This document shows positions 8,338 through 16,602 of a stretch of DNA of 64,000 bases, one piece after another. The notes under the pieces are model-generated. The model saw only the letters and a program-made list of their open reading frames with translations. It was not told where the DNA came from and made no database searches. This DNA is from CBDCXE01 sp965223725 [NCBI: Nitrospinota bacterium]. Its GTDB lineage: Bacteria; Nitrospinota_A; UBA7883. Position numbers and translations under genes: made by a program. The DNA lies in contig CBDCXE010000005.1 in the NCBI GenBank assembly GCA_965223725.1, positions 62,001-126,000 of the forward strand. Direction: 5' to 3'. How positions within the stretch are numbered: the first letter of the stretch is position 1; every line of letters starts with the position of its first letter.

Positions 8338-9236
8338 AGCACAGTCTCGTCGAATGGCTTGGCCAGAATTTCTTCTGGTATCAGCTCCAGCATGCGTTTC
8401 CTGGCCTCGCCGATGGTCAGCGGCAGGCCGTTTATGGGGACGCCATCGTAATGCTTCATCTCGTGCAGCAGCGATGATATGTATGGGAGGCGAAGGCTGG
8501 CCTGCTGTAACATCTCCTGATCGCAGAAGATTTCTTCCGCATCGCCGTTTTTCAGTATGGCGCCGTTTTTAAGCACGAAAATATGATCAGCGAACAGCGG
8601 AAGTGTATCGATGGAATGGGTGGCCAGGACAACGGTGACGCCAAGGTTTTTGTTGAGCTGACTGAGCAGTGTCATCATCATATCTTCACCGTGAGGGTCG
8701 AGTCCGGCGGTCGGCTCATCCAGGATCAGGATCGAAGGCTCCATAGCCAGGATGCCGGCGAGGCATACCCGTTTTTTCTCACCAAAACTGAGGTGATGTA
8801 TTGCGCGGCCCTTCAGCTTCAACGCGCCCACATGATCCAGCGCTTGATTAACCCTATCGTTTATTTCGCTATCTGGCAGGTCCATGTTCCGCGGCCCAAA
8901 CGCCACATCCTCCGCCACGGTAGGTGCGAATAACTGTTCATCCGGGTTCTGAAATACTATACCCATTTTGGAATACAGCTTTTTCGGTTCTATATTTTGC
9001 AGGTACTCTTTATCGATCAACACATCGCCCCGGCTGGGCTGAACCAGGCCGCTGATATTTTTTATCAACGTGGTTTTGCCCGATCCGTTGGACGCAAGTA
9101 GCGCCACAAACTCCCCTTTATGAATCTTCATGTCGATATCGAACAGCGCCTGACTCCCCTCCTGGTATGTGAAGCAGAGCCCTCTGGTTTCTACGATTAT
9201 TTCTGTTTGGTCACGCAAGTCTATATACCCTCGCAA
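8334..9236 (-). CDS. cbiO: Cobalt ECF transporter ATPase
   Basis: 300 aa ABC ATPase energising CbiMNQ cobalt uptake at the inner membrane. Walker A is LASNGSGKTTLIK, Q-loop FQNPDEQLFAPTVAEDVAFG, signature HLSFGEKKRVCLAG, Walker B ILILDEPTAGLDP and the switch His is in LATHSID. Walker A has SNGSGKT rather than the usual PNGSGKS. It overlaps cbiQ by 16 bases upstream and cbiD by four downstream. Confidence 0.95.
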   Translation of the reverse strand: MRGYIDLRDQTEIIVETRGLCFTYQEGSQALFDIDMKIHKGEFVALLASNGSGKTTLIKNISGLVQPSRGDVLIDKEYLQNIEPKKLYSKMGIVFQNPDEQLFAPTVAEDVAFGPRNMDLPDSEINDRVNQALDHVGALKLKGRAIHHLSFGEKKRVCLAGILAMEPSILILDEPTAGLDPHGEDMMMTLLSQLNKNLGVTVVLATHSIDTLPLFADHIFVLKNGAILKNGDAEEIFCDQEMLQQASLRLPYISSLLHEMKHYDGVPINGLPLTIGEARKRMLELIPEEILAKPFDETVL

Positions 9237-9994
9237 ATAATAAATGTGGCCACCAGGGTGAACGCCATAACTGCAACTATGGATACCCGTTTTGCGCCCA
9301 GCGGCTTCATCGGGTCGAAATGAATCTTCCCGTTAAACCCACGGGCAGTCATCGCCTGCGAAGCGCTGCAAGCCTTGTCGTAAGCGATCAGAAAAGAGCC
9401 ACCAACAACAGAGCCAGACGATGAAACTGAACGCTTTAAAGTGGAGTAGCCAAGCCTCACCTTTTGCGCAAGGCACATGCTGATAACTGTGTCCAACAGC
9501 TCAAATGTATATCTGTAAATCAGCATGGCCACTTCAATCCAGCCGTGGGGCAAACGGAACCATTTAAGCGACCGGAATATCTGATGCGCTGGAGTGGTGA
9601 CACTTAAAAGCTGCAAGGCGGAAAGAGCGCCCAGCATCCTGGCGGCGATAGCCAGACCTTCGATCACACCTTCGCGGGATGCGGTCAACGTCCATAAAAA
9701 CAGTTCATACGTTGCCACCGGTTCACCCACCGTAACAAAACTTTTAATAGCAAATATAACCAAAGCCGCGCCAAGCGGCAGAGTAAGCCGCGCCATCACA
9801 AACCGAAACGGCACACCAATGGCAATGGTCAGGCTTGCGCTTAAAATGAACAGAACCAGGGGAAAAATCAGGGTATGGGACATTATGGCAAGCGTCATGG
9901 CAGTAGCTGTGATCATGATCTTGACCCTGGGGTCAACCCTGGTCAAAGCATTATCCCTGATTGTAAAAATATCGGTAAATATATCCGATATCAT
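9221..9994 (-). CDS. cbiQ: Cobalt ECF transporter transmembrane subunit
   Basis: 257 aa, several membrane segments, the T-component that links CbiO to the substrate subunit. N-terminal LTRVDPRVKIMITATAM and the coupling-region motifs AMTARGFNG and SSGSVVGGSFLIAY fit CbiQ. It starts at ATG 9994, overlapping cbiN by four bases. Confidence 0.9.
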   Translation of the reverse strand: MISDIFTDIFTIRDNALTRVDPRVKIMITATAMTLAIMSHTLIFPLVLFILSASLTIAIGVPFRFVMARLTLPLGAALVIFAIKSFVTVGEPVATYELFLWTLTASREGVIEGLAIAARMLGALSALQLLSVTTPAHQIFRSLKWFRLPHGWIEVAMLIYRYTFELLDTVISMCLAQKVRLGYSTLKRSVSSSGSVVGGSFLIAYDKACSASQAMTARGFNGKIHFDPMKPLGAKRVSIVAVMAFTLVATFIICEGI

Positions 9995-10281
9995 CTGCCC
10001 AGTTCCCCTGGCTCTGTATCACTATTCGATGTAAAAAGCTTGTGGAAGTAGAAACCAAGCACAAAACCACCCAACGCGCCTGCCAAAAGGAAAGCGAACA
10101 ACAGAAGGTCCCCCTGCGCAACATTTATGTATGGATCGGCAGGTGGTCGGCCAGCTTCCTCGGCGATCTTGCCGACGATCGTCTCGTCTATTCCACCCCA
10201 TTCCGCCTCATGGCTATAGAAGACCATCATTAAGACCCAGCTTAAAGCCAGGGCCAACACGAAATATACAGCTTTTTTCAT
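9991..10281 (-). CDS. cbiN: Cobalt ECF transporter accessory subunit, CbiN-like
   Basis: 96 aa with an N-terminal membrane segment (about 4-22), an acidic outside loop WGGIDETIVGKIAEEAG and a second membrane segment (about 59-81). Two helices around a short exposed loop, placed between cbiM and cbiQ with four-base overlaps on both sides, fit CbiN. Sequence similarity to textbook CbiN is modest, so the call rests partly on position. Confidence 0.78.
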   Translation of the reverse strand: MKKAVYFVLALALSWVLMMVFYSHEAEWGGIDETIVGKIAEEAGRPPADPYINVAQGDLLLFAFLLAGALGGFVLGFYFHKLFTSNSDTEPGELGR

Positions 10282-11009
10282 TCTGGCCTCCCTTGCGGCG
10301 CCATCGCCAGCAGAGTCGGCCGCCGATGCAATATGAATCCATATGCTTTCATGGTCACAAAACCTTCCAGCAAGCCCAATGGAAGCTGGGTCGGTACAAA
10401 CGCCGCCATGATGCCAAGGAGCATGGTTGTAAATTCACCCTCTTGCGCCAGACCGAGGGCCAGGAATAGCGAAGTGCCGAAATATGTGGCCCAGTCGGAG
10501 ACTACGCCCGCCAGAAACGCGCCCACCTGCCACGACGCGCCAAAGCGTAGCGCTAGCTTGTATGCCGCATACCCGGAGAATGCGCCCAGCACACCCATCG
10601 ATAATACATTGGCGCCAATAGTGGTAACCCCGCCATGCGCCAGGAACAGCGCCTGCAACATCAGCGTGACACTGCTGATCAATGCCGTCAGCGCAGGACC
10701 CAACAGAATGGCGCCAAGCCCAACACCGCATGGATGAGCGGTGGTGCCGGCAATAGGGACCGGTATCGGCATGCATGAAATTATGAATATGGCCGACCCC
10801 ACCAGCGCCACCATCGGCTTGAAAGATTGCAGACTTGCGCTTTTTTTGTTTAGCTCCCAGATGCCCATAGCCACGAATGGGATAGCAAGCACAATCCATA
10901 ACGCCGCCCAAGACGCAGGCAGGATACCTTCTGTTATATGCATGGCTAGCGCATTGTTTGGCGATAGGGTGACTATCGCTACAGCGCAGGCCGCAATGTA
11001 ATATCTCAC
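10278..11009 (-). CDS. cbiM: Cobalt ECF transporter substrate-binding membrane subunit
   Basis: 243 aa, polytopic. After a cleavable leader ending ALA, the mature protein begins MHITEGILP, the CbiM metal-site N-terminus (N-terminal amino group and His in the family). TTAHPCGVGLGAILLGP and GGVTTIGANVLSMG are diagnostic of CbiM. The start is GTG 11009 with AAGGAG upstream. It lies 14 bases after cbiX, ahead of cbiN, cbiQ and cbiO. Confidence 0.95.
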   Translation of the reverse strand: MRYYIAACAVAIVTLSPNNALAMHITEGILPASWAALWIVLAIPFVAMGIWELNKKSASLQSFKPMVALVGSAIFIISCMPIPVPIAGTTAHPCGVGLGAILLGPALTALISSVTLMLQALFLAHGGVTTIGANVLSMGVLGAFSGYAAYKLALRFGASWQVGAFLAGVVSDWATYFGTSLFLALGLAQEGEFTTMLLGIMAAFVPTQLPLGLLEGFVTMKAYGFILHRRPTLLAMAPQGRPE

Positions 11010-11023
11010 TGCTCTCTCCTTAT

Positions 11024-11545
11024 TTATGTTTTTGCAGGTTGTGATTGCTGCGCCTCTCGATATCTCTTTGCCTCATCCGGAGTCATGGCCACAAATTCTT
11101 TCTCGCCCATGGGCAGCGGGAAAGACTCTTTCGGCGGCAGCGCCACATCCCTTATATCTTCCAGGCCTTCAGATTCATTGATTCTTTTCTCCACCAGGTC
11201 GATCAGGCTGTCGTCGAAGCCTAGGTGCGGTCCGAACACAATATTTACACCAGGATATTTGTCCGCTTCCCTTTTCATCATTGTGGGGATATCGAGCCGC
11301 ATATGAAGCCCCACATGCAGAAAGTATGGGATCAACAGCACCCGGGTCGCGCCTTGCTTGACGCACTTTTTCAATGTATCCGCGAAAAATGGAGGGTTGC
11401 GCGACATATAACAGGTCTCTACGATGTCATAATCATCTTTTTCTCTCAACACATCCGCCACTTTCACCATACTCGACGCGGCGGCAGGCACCCTGCTGCC
11501 ATGGCCCAGCAGAATGATGGCGTTTTTCCGAGTTTTATTACTCAT
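11024..11545 (-). CDS. cbiX: Sirohydrochlorin cobaltochelatase, short type
   Basis: 173 aa. Inserts Co(II) into sirohydrochlorin, the committing step of the early-cobalt route. The catalytic His motifs are visible: ILLGHGSRVP and YFLHVGLHMRLDIP. It is longer than typical CbiX-S (about 125 aa) because of a charged C-terminal tail of about 45 residues with no recognised domain. It follows cbiC after 12 bases. A sirohydrochlorin ferrochelatase role is possible for the family, but the operon favours cobalt. Confidence 0.9.
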   Translation of the reverse strand: MSNKTRKNAIILLGHGSRVPAAASSMVKVADVLREKDDYDIVETCYMSRNPPFFADTLKKCVKQGATRVLLIPYFLHVGLHMRLDIPTMMKREADKYPGVNIVFGPHLGFDDSLIDLVEKRINESEGLEDIRDVALPPKESFPLPMGEKEFVAMTPDEAKRYREAQQSQPAKT

Positions 11546-11557
11546 TGTCCCGTCCTT

Positions 11558-12262
11558 TCAGTTTCCATTAGCGATAGCGCAGAGCGAATGCAGGATGCTA
11601 ACAGCGATGGGGCTGCCACCCCGTCTTCCAGCAATCGATATATATGGCGCGCCGGAGGCCATCAGCTCTTCCTTGCTCTCCACCACGTGCACGAACCCGA
11701 CCGGGACACCGATGATGGCCGCCGGTCGAATGTTTTCTTCCACGATCATTCTATTGATTTCCATCAGAGCCACCGGCGCGTTGCCGATGAGGGCGATGCC
11801 GCCGTCGATGATGTTCTTCGCCTTGCGCGCGGCGAACAGCGAGCGGGGCAGCTTTGCGGCTTTTGCTTCTTCCGCCACATCCTTGTCGGCGATATGGCTG
11901 ATGACGTCCGCATCCTTGGAATAGTCGCCATTTACGGCCCTCAGCCGGACCTCCGACACGCCCGCCCGGATCATGTTTGAATCGACATATATGGAACATT
12001 TGTTCCGAAGCGCCGCCGAGGCGGACTCCATGACATCGCTGGAGAATTTAATATCTTTCAACAACGTAAAATCGGCTGTGGTGTGAATAATCCTGCGGGC
12101 AACGATCCATTGATCAGGAGTAAACCCCTGGCTATCCGCTTCGTCATCGATAGCCTGAAAAGATCTTGACTCGATTTCTTCTCCGCTTATCGGATTTTCC
12201 ATCAGGTTATGCACATGGGGTCTTGAGCCGTTGCTCTTGTCTGTCATTGTTTGTTCGTTCAT
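11558..12262 (-). CDS. cbiC: Cobalt-precorrin-8 methylmutase
   Basis: 234 aa. Moves the C11 methyl group to C12, giving cobyrinate. Family motifs: IESRSFQAIDDE, RRIIHTTADFTLLKDI (catalytic His region), KNIIDGGIALIGNAPVAL, IIGVPVGFVHVVESKEEL. ATG 12262 overlaps the cbiA stop by four bases. An upstream in-frame start at 12298 lies inside cbiA and adds an unconserved segment. Confidence 0.94.
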   Translation of the reverse strand: MNEQTMTDKSNGSRPHVHNLMENPISGEEIESRSFQAIDDEADSQGFTPDQWIVARRIIHTTADFTLLKDIKFSSDVMESASAALRNKCSIYVDSNMIRAGVSEVRLRAVNGDYSKDADVISHIADKDVAEEAKAAKLPRSLFAARKAKNIIDGGIALIGNAPVALMEINRMIVEENIRPAAIIGVPVGFVHVVESKEELMASGAPYISIAGRRGGSPIAVSILHSLCAIANGN

Positions 12263-13653
12263 GATTTCCTCGTTTCGATACATTTGCCCGCAAACCATTC
12301 CGCCGCTCCAGGTTTCGAGGCGAAATGCAGGTGAGCGTAACTGATTAGAGCCGAGCCTTTTTGATAGCCCTCGACCTGGGTTTTCCCTGTTCTGGGACGC
12401 GTGAGCGTGTAGACTGTATCCCAGTCCGGATCACTCTCTGGCGCGTCCAGTAAAAATGAATAATGAAATTTGTGGCCGCGTAGCTTGACGCCTCGCTGGC
12501 CGAATAAAGAATCGTTTTTCAACTCCGCTTCCACATATCCAAGAGAGCTGAATTTATCCGACATTTTGCACCAGGAGGGCAAGACGCCAGCAAACGGGTG
12601 GCGCCTTCCTTCCAGGTCTTCCACACCCTGGGACATGTAAATCAGCCCGCCACACTCCGCATAGATCGGCCGACCTGATTTGTAAAAACCGTTTATCGAA
12701 TCGATCATGCCCCGGTTCATGGCGAGCTCCTCCGGCATGGTTTCCGGATATCCGCCACCGAAATAGGCGGCGTCCAGCCCCTCTGGCAATTGATCGTCAT
12801 TCAATGGGGAAAATCTGACGATCTCTATTCCCTGATCTTCCAGCGCGTGCAGGTTATCAGGGTAATAAAAATGAAATAACCTGTCGTAGGCGATGCCTAA
12901 CCGCCCTTTTATACTATTACAAGGCTCTGTACGCTCATACTCCCCTGATGGGATCGATGGCGCGCTTTTGGCCATACTGATTAACTTTTCAAGGTTTACG
13001 CTTTGCTCGATAGCGTCCGCCAACTGGCCAAGGGCGTGTTCATCCAGCATTTCGGAGTTGGCGGTGACAAGGCCAAGATGTCGCTTTTCAAGTTTCGGGA
13101 AGGCGCCTTTCAATATCCCGCCCATCAGCGGTGGCGCGTTGTTCATGGACAATACTTGTGCAAGAAGATCGGCATGATTCTTTGACCCGCAATGGTTTGC
13201 GATTACCCCGCTTATGTTCACGTCTTGCTCGAAATTATCAAAACCAGTGGCAAGAGCCGCAAAGCTTCTGGCGACACCACCAGCGTTGGCCACCAATGCC
13301 ACAGGCGCCTGCAGCCATTGGGCTATCTGAGCCGAGCTTCCATCCAACGAGTCAGGAGAGGATGAGTCGAACAGGCCCATGACCCCTTCGATTATAGCGA
13401 TGTCGTATCCTGCTGTGGTTTGCTCGAATATTGTCTTTACATATTCCTGCCCCATCATCCAGCCATCCAGGTTGTAACAATCGTGACCAGACGCCAGCTT
13501 TAAATATGTAGGGTCGAGAAAGTCGGGGCCAACTTTGAACGCCCTCACTTTCAACCCGCGCCTTTTCAACGCGTGGACAAGCGCAAGGGTGACGCTGGTT
13601 TTGCCCACACCGCTGTGGGCGCCGCCGATAAGTAGCCTGGGGCATCTGATCAT
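12259..13653 (-). CDS. cbiA: Cobyrinate a,c-diamide synthase
   Basis: 464 aa. ATP- and glutamine-dependent amidation of side chains a and c. The N-terminal P-loop is GGAHSGVGKTSVTLAL, with KVGPDFLDPTY; the C-terminal class I glutaminase domain has the catalytic Cys in YAECGGLIYMSQGV and late His in RGHKFHYS. ATG 13653 is chosen because the conserved N-terminus MIRCPRLLIGG begins there, with GGAG nine bases upstream. The open frame up to 13785 runs through the riboswitch leader. First gene of the cbi operon. Confidence 0.94.
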   Translation of the reverse strand: MIRCPRLLIGGAHSGVGKTSVTLALVHALKRRGLKVRAFKVGPDFLDPTYLKLASGHDCYNLDGWMMGQEYVKTIFEQTTAGYDIAIIEGVMGLFDSSSPDSLDGSSAQIAQWLQAPVALVANAGGVARSFAALATGFDNFEQDVNISGVIANHCGSKNHADLLAQVLSMNNAPPLMGGILKGAFPKLEKRHLGLVTANSEMLDEHALGQLADAIEQSVNLEKLISMAKSAPSIPSGEYERTEPCNSIKGRLGIAYDRLFHFYYPDNLHALEDQGIEIVRFSPLNDDQLPEGLDAAYFGGGYPETMPEELAMNRGMIDSINGFYKSGRPIYAECGGLIYMSQGVEDLEGRRHPFAGVLPSWCKMSDKFSSLGYVEAELKNDSLFGQRGVKLRGHKFHYSFLLDAPESDPDWDTVYTLTRPRTGKTQVEGYQKGSALISYAHLHFASKPGAAEWFAGKCIETRKS

Positions 13654-13855
13654 ATGAGTATGCTCCAGCGGTGGAGAATGGGGGAAATGCCAATACAACA
13701 AAAAGCAGGATATGAAAAACAGAAAGAATGACCTGGGGCGGATATTGGCATCTTTATATCTCCTGGATTCGTATAACGTTTCCAAGGATGCCGTATTTAA
13801 TCCTTATTTACCGGGCAGCCGTAAAATCCGACGGCGCAACACGATACTATCTATA

Positions 13856-14020
13856 AAGTGAGTAAGTTTTCTGGCTTCCGGATTAATAACCTACTTACCG
13901 CGTCTTCCCATCCTATTAAAAGGACAGTGACTTTATGCGGTGTTCGTTCCCGGTTACAGCGGCGGTTCCGCAACGGTTTCTAACCGTTTTCCTTGACAGC
14001 TCCAATGGAGCCCCTCACTT
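13856..14020 (-). promoter_or_regulatory. Cobalamin riboswitch ahead of the cbi operon
   Basis: Read on the minus strand it shows the conserved order of an AdoCbl aptamer: closing stem AAGTGAG with CTCACTT, a G-rich P3-P4 region with CCGCCGCTGTAACCG, GTCACTG, GGGAAGACG, and the B12 box GAAGCCAGAAAACTT. It lies about 200 bases before cbiA, so the operon is expected to be repressed when cobalamin is plentiful. No clear U-tract terminator follows; a weak hairpin GCCGT/ACGGC at about 13818-13836 is the only candidate. Control may be translational. Confidence 0.92.
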
Positions 14021-14118
14021 ATGATTAAATGAAATACCATAATCATAATACTATGTCAACAAATTAAATCCGTCCCAAGTACAATATTTTTGTGTTTGAT
14101 ACTTTCATGGCTGCCGGG

Positions 14119-14144
14119 TGTAACCTTTCTTCACAGCTTACGTC
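14119..14144 (+). promoter_or_regulatory. Candidate ECF-type promoter for the Cys-rich/sigma locus
   Basis: TGTAACC (14119-14125), 15 bases, then CGTC (14141-14144) fits the AAC...CGTC pattern of group IV sigma promoters. It lies about 48 bases before the Cys-rich gene, which precedes an ECF sigma gene, so autoregulation is inferred. Confidence 0.5.
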
Positions 14145-14191
14145 TTACTGTACATAGGGCTGAATTTTAAATTTACTGGAAGGATAAAATC

Positions 14192-14380
14192 ATGATTAAT
14201 AAAGAGGTTTTTGAAAAGTGTGATTGTGGGTGTTTCTGTATAATGGAGGAGGCGCATCAAGGGCAAAAGGATAAAGGATACAAAAATTTAATTGAACACT
14301 GCTGCCCGGACTTAAAAAGAGTTTCTTCTGGTGAGCAGGATGGAGGTGAAAAATCGAAAGGCTGTTGTTATTGTTGTTAA
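14192..14380 (+). CDS. Small cysteine-rich protein of unknown function
   Basis: 62 aa, with GGAAGG about ten bases before ATG. Cysteines are grouped at both ends: CDCGCFC near residues 10-16, a central HCC, and CCYCC at the C-terminus, ten Cys in all. There is no signal peptide or membrane segment, so it is probably cytosolic. Grouped Cys suggest binding of a soft metal such as Cu, Cd, Hg or Zn, or thiol redox sensing. It lies just upstream of an ECF sigma gene behind a candidate ECF promoter, so it could be a target of that sigma or its partner. It resembles bufferin-type metal-binding peptides only in context; DUF692-type bufB is not nearby. Confidence 0.65.
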   Translation: MINKEVFEKCDCGCFCIMEEAHQGQKDKGYKNLIEHCCPDLKRVSSGEQDGGEKSKGCCYCC

Positions 14381-14577
14381 CAACAAAGAGACCGCAAAGC
14401 ATGGACATCGGACAGAATTGTTCGATGATCAGGCGGAAAGAGGGCTTTGGAACAGGCGACGTCATTGGTTTTAATTGAATTGTGCATTATTATGAAAGTA
14501 ACAAGTTAATGGAAAGCATGGACTATGGGTTGCATGACAACAAACTTCCAGTCTTGTAATAATGATTCGGAGGCGGT

Positions 14578-15180
14578 ATGAAAATGGATGGCAAAGAGCT
14601 TAATCTTGACGAGACACTAGCTTCATACAGACCCCGGATAGCAGGGTTCATATCAAGTATGACGCATGGCGATGTCGATATCGACGACATGGTTCAGGAA
14701 ACTTTGATCAGAATATCAAAGGGGCTGGAAAACTATAGGGAAGAGTCTTCGCTCTCTTCCTGGGTTTTCCAGGTTGCCTCAAATGTTGTAAAAGATGATT
14801 TCAGATCCAAAGCGTCGCGTAGGGGCCAATTTAATCATTGGGAAGTTGCCAACTTTGCTGAGCCAGAGGACAATTTGACGCAGATAGTAAAAAGAGAGAC
14901 GCGCGATTGTGTGCGTGATGGAATAGCGTCATTGCCAGAGAAATACCGCCAGACATTAGTCTTGTTTTATATGGAAGGTATGTCCGTGAAGGAGATCGCC
15001 GCCTCCGAAGGTTCGAGCGAAAATTCTGTCAAGGTCCGTCTCCATCGGGCTCGTAAAAGGTTTCGCAAAATTTGCGCATCAACATGCAATGTTACCACTG
15101 ACCCTGCTGGAACGGTCGCCTGTGAACCTAAAGGCGATGACTTGCAAAAGAATAGCAGTTACGGGCAACCAGGCTTGTAA
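14578..15180 (+). CDS. ECF-type RNA polymerase sigma factor
   Basis: 200 aa. Region 2 includes DIDDMVQETLIRISKGLENYREESSLSSWVFQVASN and region 4 includes LPEKYRQTLVLFYMEGMSVKEIAASEGSSENSVKVRLHRARKRFR. A C-terminal tail after region 4 carries three Cys (CASTCN...VACEPKGDD), a pattern seen in one set of ECF factors and possibly a metal or redox sensor. GGAGG precedes the ATG. No anti-sigma gene follows, since the next gene is convergent; the Cys-rich protein 198 bases upstream is the only candidate partner. Confidence 0.9.
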   Translation: MKMDGKELNLDETLASYRPRIAGFISSMTHGDVDIDDMVQETLIRISKGLENYREESSLSSWVFQVASNVVKDDFRSKASRRGQFNHWEVANFAEPEDNLTQIVKRETRDCVRDGIASLPEKYRQTLVLFYMEGMSVKEIAASEGSSENSVKVRLHRARKRFRKICASTCNVTTDPAGTVACEPKGDDLQKNSSYGQPGL

Positions 15181-15216
15181 GCTATCCTGCGTTGGAGGTA
15201 AAGCGCTGTTATCACA

Positions 15217-16584
15217 TCAAAAACTCTTCAGATTATATATTTTTAAGGGGCTGTGCAAAGGATTATTTACAGCCTTGAATTCAGCGACAGGCTTCATTGC
15301 ATGGGAGGTAAAACCTGGTATGTCGTCGCAAACCAGCAATTTTTCGGAAGGGGGCCATTGGCCCAGAACCGAGTCTTGTAAGGTTGCCATGCTTTTTACA
15401 CTTTTGACGGTAATTGTTGATGGATAACGGTCGAAATATCGTTCCACCGGACCGCAGTATAGCGTTGTATCTGCATGTGACGCATTCAGCCATTCGGCCA
15501 TTTGAGCAACTGGTGGATTGCGATTGGTAACGCTGGCATATAAGAAAAGCGTTGTGATGATTATCGATACGGCTATAAAAAATATACTGCATGACCAGCG
15601 TTTGGCGGCTGGCGCCAGCATGATGATAAATGCGGGAACAACAGGCGCAAAATGTCGGCTGTTATTTATGTTCTGCCCAAACGCTAGCCATACCAGGTAT
15701 AGCGCTGTGGCTGCAAGGTACATGCTGGCGCTGCTATCTAACCCGCGCCATTTTTTTATTATCGAAATAGCGCCTAAGATAAACAGGCATGTCCACAACA
15801 TACTTAATACAACCGAACCGCCTGAGTAAAGGCCCAGCGTCGCGCAGATTTGCATGATTAAAATAAAAATACGGTTATTAGCCCCGTTAGCCGAGGAGAT
15901 GGCGCCGCCCCAATCAGTGAAGTGCCCGAAGGTAAAGGCTGCACCGGCTTTGAATAGCTCGTGCGGGCCCACAATCGCCATCTCTGGAATTAGCCATATA
16001 AGCATGCCAAGCGCGACACCTGGCAATATTCCAGTTAAGCGACGATAGTATATACCGAAAGCCATAAACGCCAGAGCGTATGGCCACCAGGAGAGGCGAA
16101 CACCAAGCATTATCCCCAAGGCTATACCGGCAATGAACCAGCTTATAACACGATCAGAGCCCCCTCTGTTTAAAACGATCGGTACTGCCAAAAGGATAGC
16201 GAGCGCTGTGGCCTCTGTGAGCATGGCGCTGGAGAGGAAAAAGAAAAGCGGGTTCGCCGCCATGATTGCTATAAGGAGAGTAGCTGCGAGTCGATCTTTG
16301 TATCCAGTCAGCCAGAGATGCATAATCAACAGGCATAGCGTCCCCGATATTATCGATAACAAAACCAGCGCCCATTCAGTGGATGGGGCGATTAATGTTA
16401 ATAATTTGCCAGCGCCAATATAAACCGGATAACCAGGGAAATGCGGCTGATGAAAAACCGGATCGTAATATTCGACGCCGAACAGAAAGTTGATACTGTC
16501 CTGGTTGCCAGGCGCTGGCGCCGCGCAAACGTAGGCGCCAACTATAAAAAAAAGTATAATGACTGTCAGCGCCGCTATTGCCAT
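15217..16584 (-). CDS. Polytopic membrane protein, probable GT-C-type glycosyltransferase
   Basis: 455 aa with about ten membrane segments and a C-terminal soluble part (about 365-455). The first outside loop has HQPHFPGYPVYIGAGKL, reminiscent of GT-C enzymes (PMT/ArnT group) that use lipid-linked sugars, though the expected acidic pair is not clear. It is the last gene of the run FTR1 - periplasmic protein - porin - FAD enzyme - this gene, 18 bases after the FAD gene. No strong ribosome site precedes ATG 16584. The family call is tentative. Confidence 0.65.
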   Translation of the reverse strand: MAIAALTVIILFFIVGAYVCAAPAPGNQDSINFLFGVEYYDPVFHQPHFPGYPVYIGAGKLLTLIAPSTEWALVLLSIISGTLCLLIMHLWLTGYKDRLAATLLIAIMAANPLFFFLSSAMLTEATALAILLAVPIVLNRGGSDRVISWFIAGIALGIMLGVRLSWWPYALAFMAFGIYYRRLTGILPGVALGMLIWLIPEMAIVGPHELFKAGAAFTFGHFTDWGGAISSANGANNRIFILIMQICATLGLYSGGSVVLSMLWTCLFILGAISIIKKWRGLDSSASMYLAATALYLVWLAFGQNINNSRHFAPVVPAFIIMLAPAAKRWSCSIFFIAVSIIITTLFLYASVTNRNPPVAQMAEWLNASHADTTLYCGPVERYFDRYPSTITVKSVKSMATLQDSVLGQWPPSEKLLVCDDIPGFTSHAMKPVAEFKAVNNPLHSPLKIYNLKSF

Positions 16585-16602
16585 TTATCTCAATAACAAG
16601 CG

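Noticed and set aside
13654-13785. Longer cbiA start at 13785
   Set aside because: The extra residues are not conserved and lie in the leader after the riboswitch; ATG 13653 has a ribosome site and the family N-terminus.
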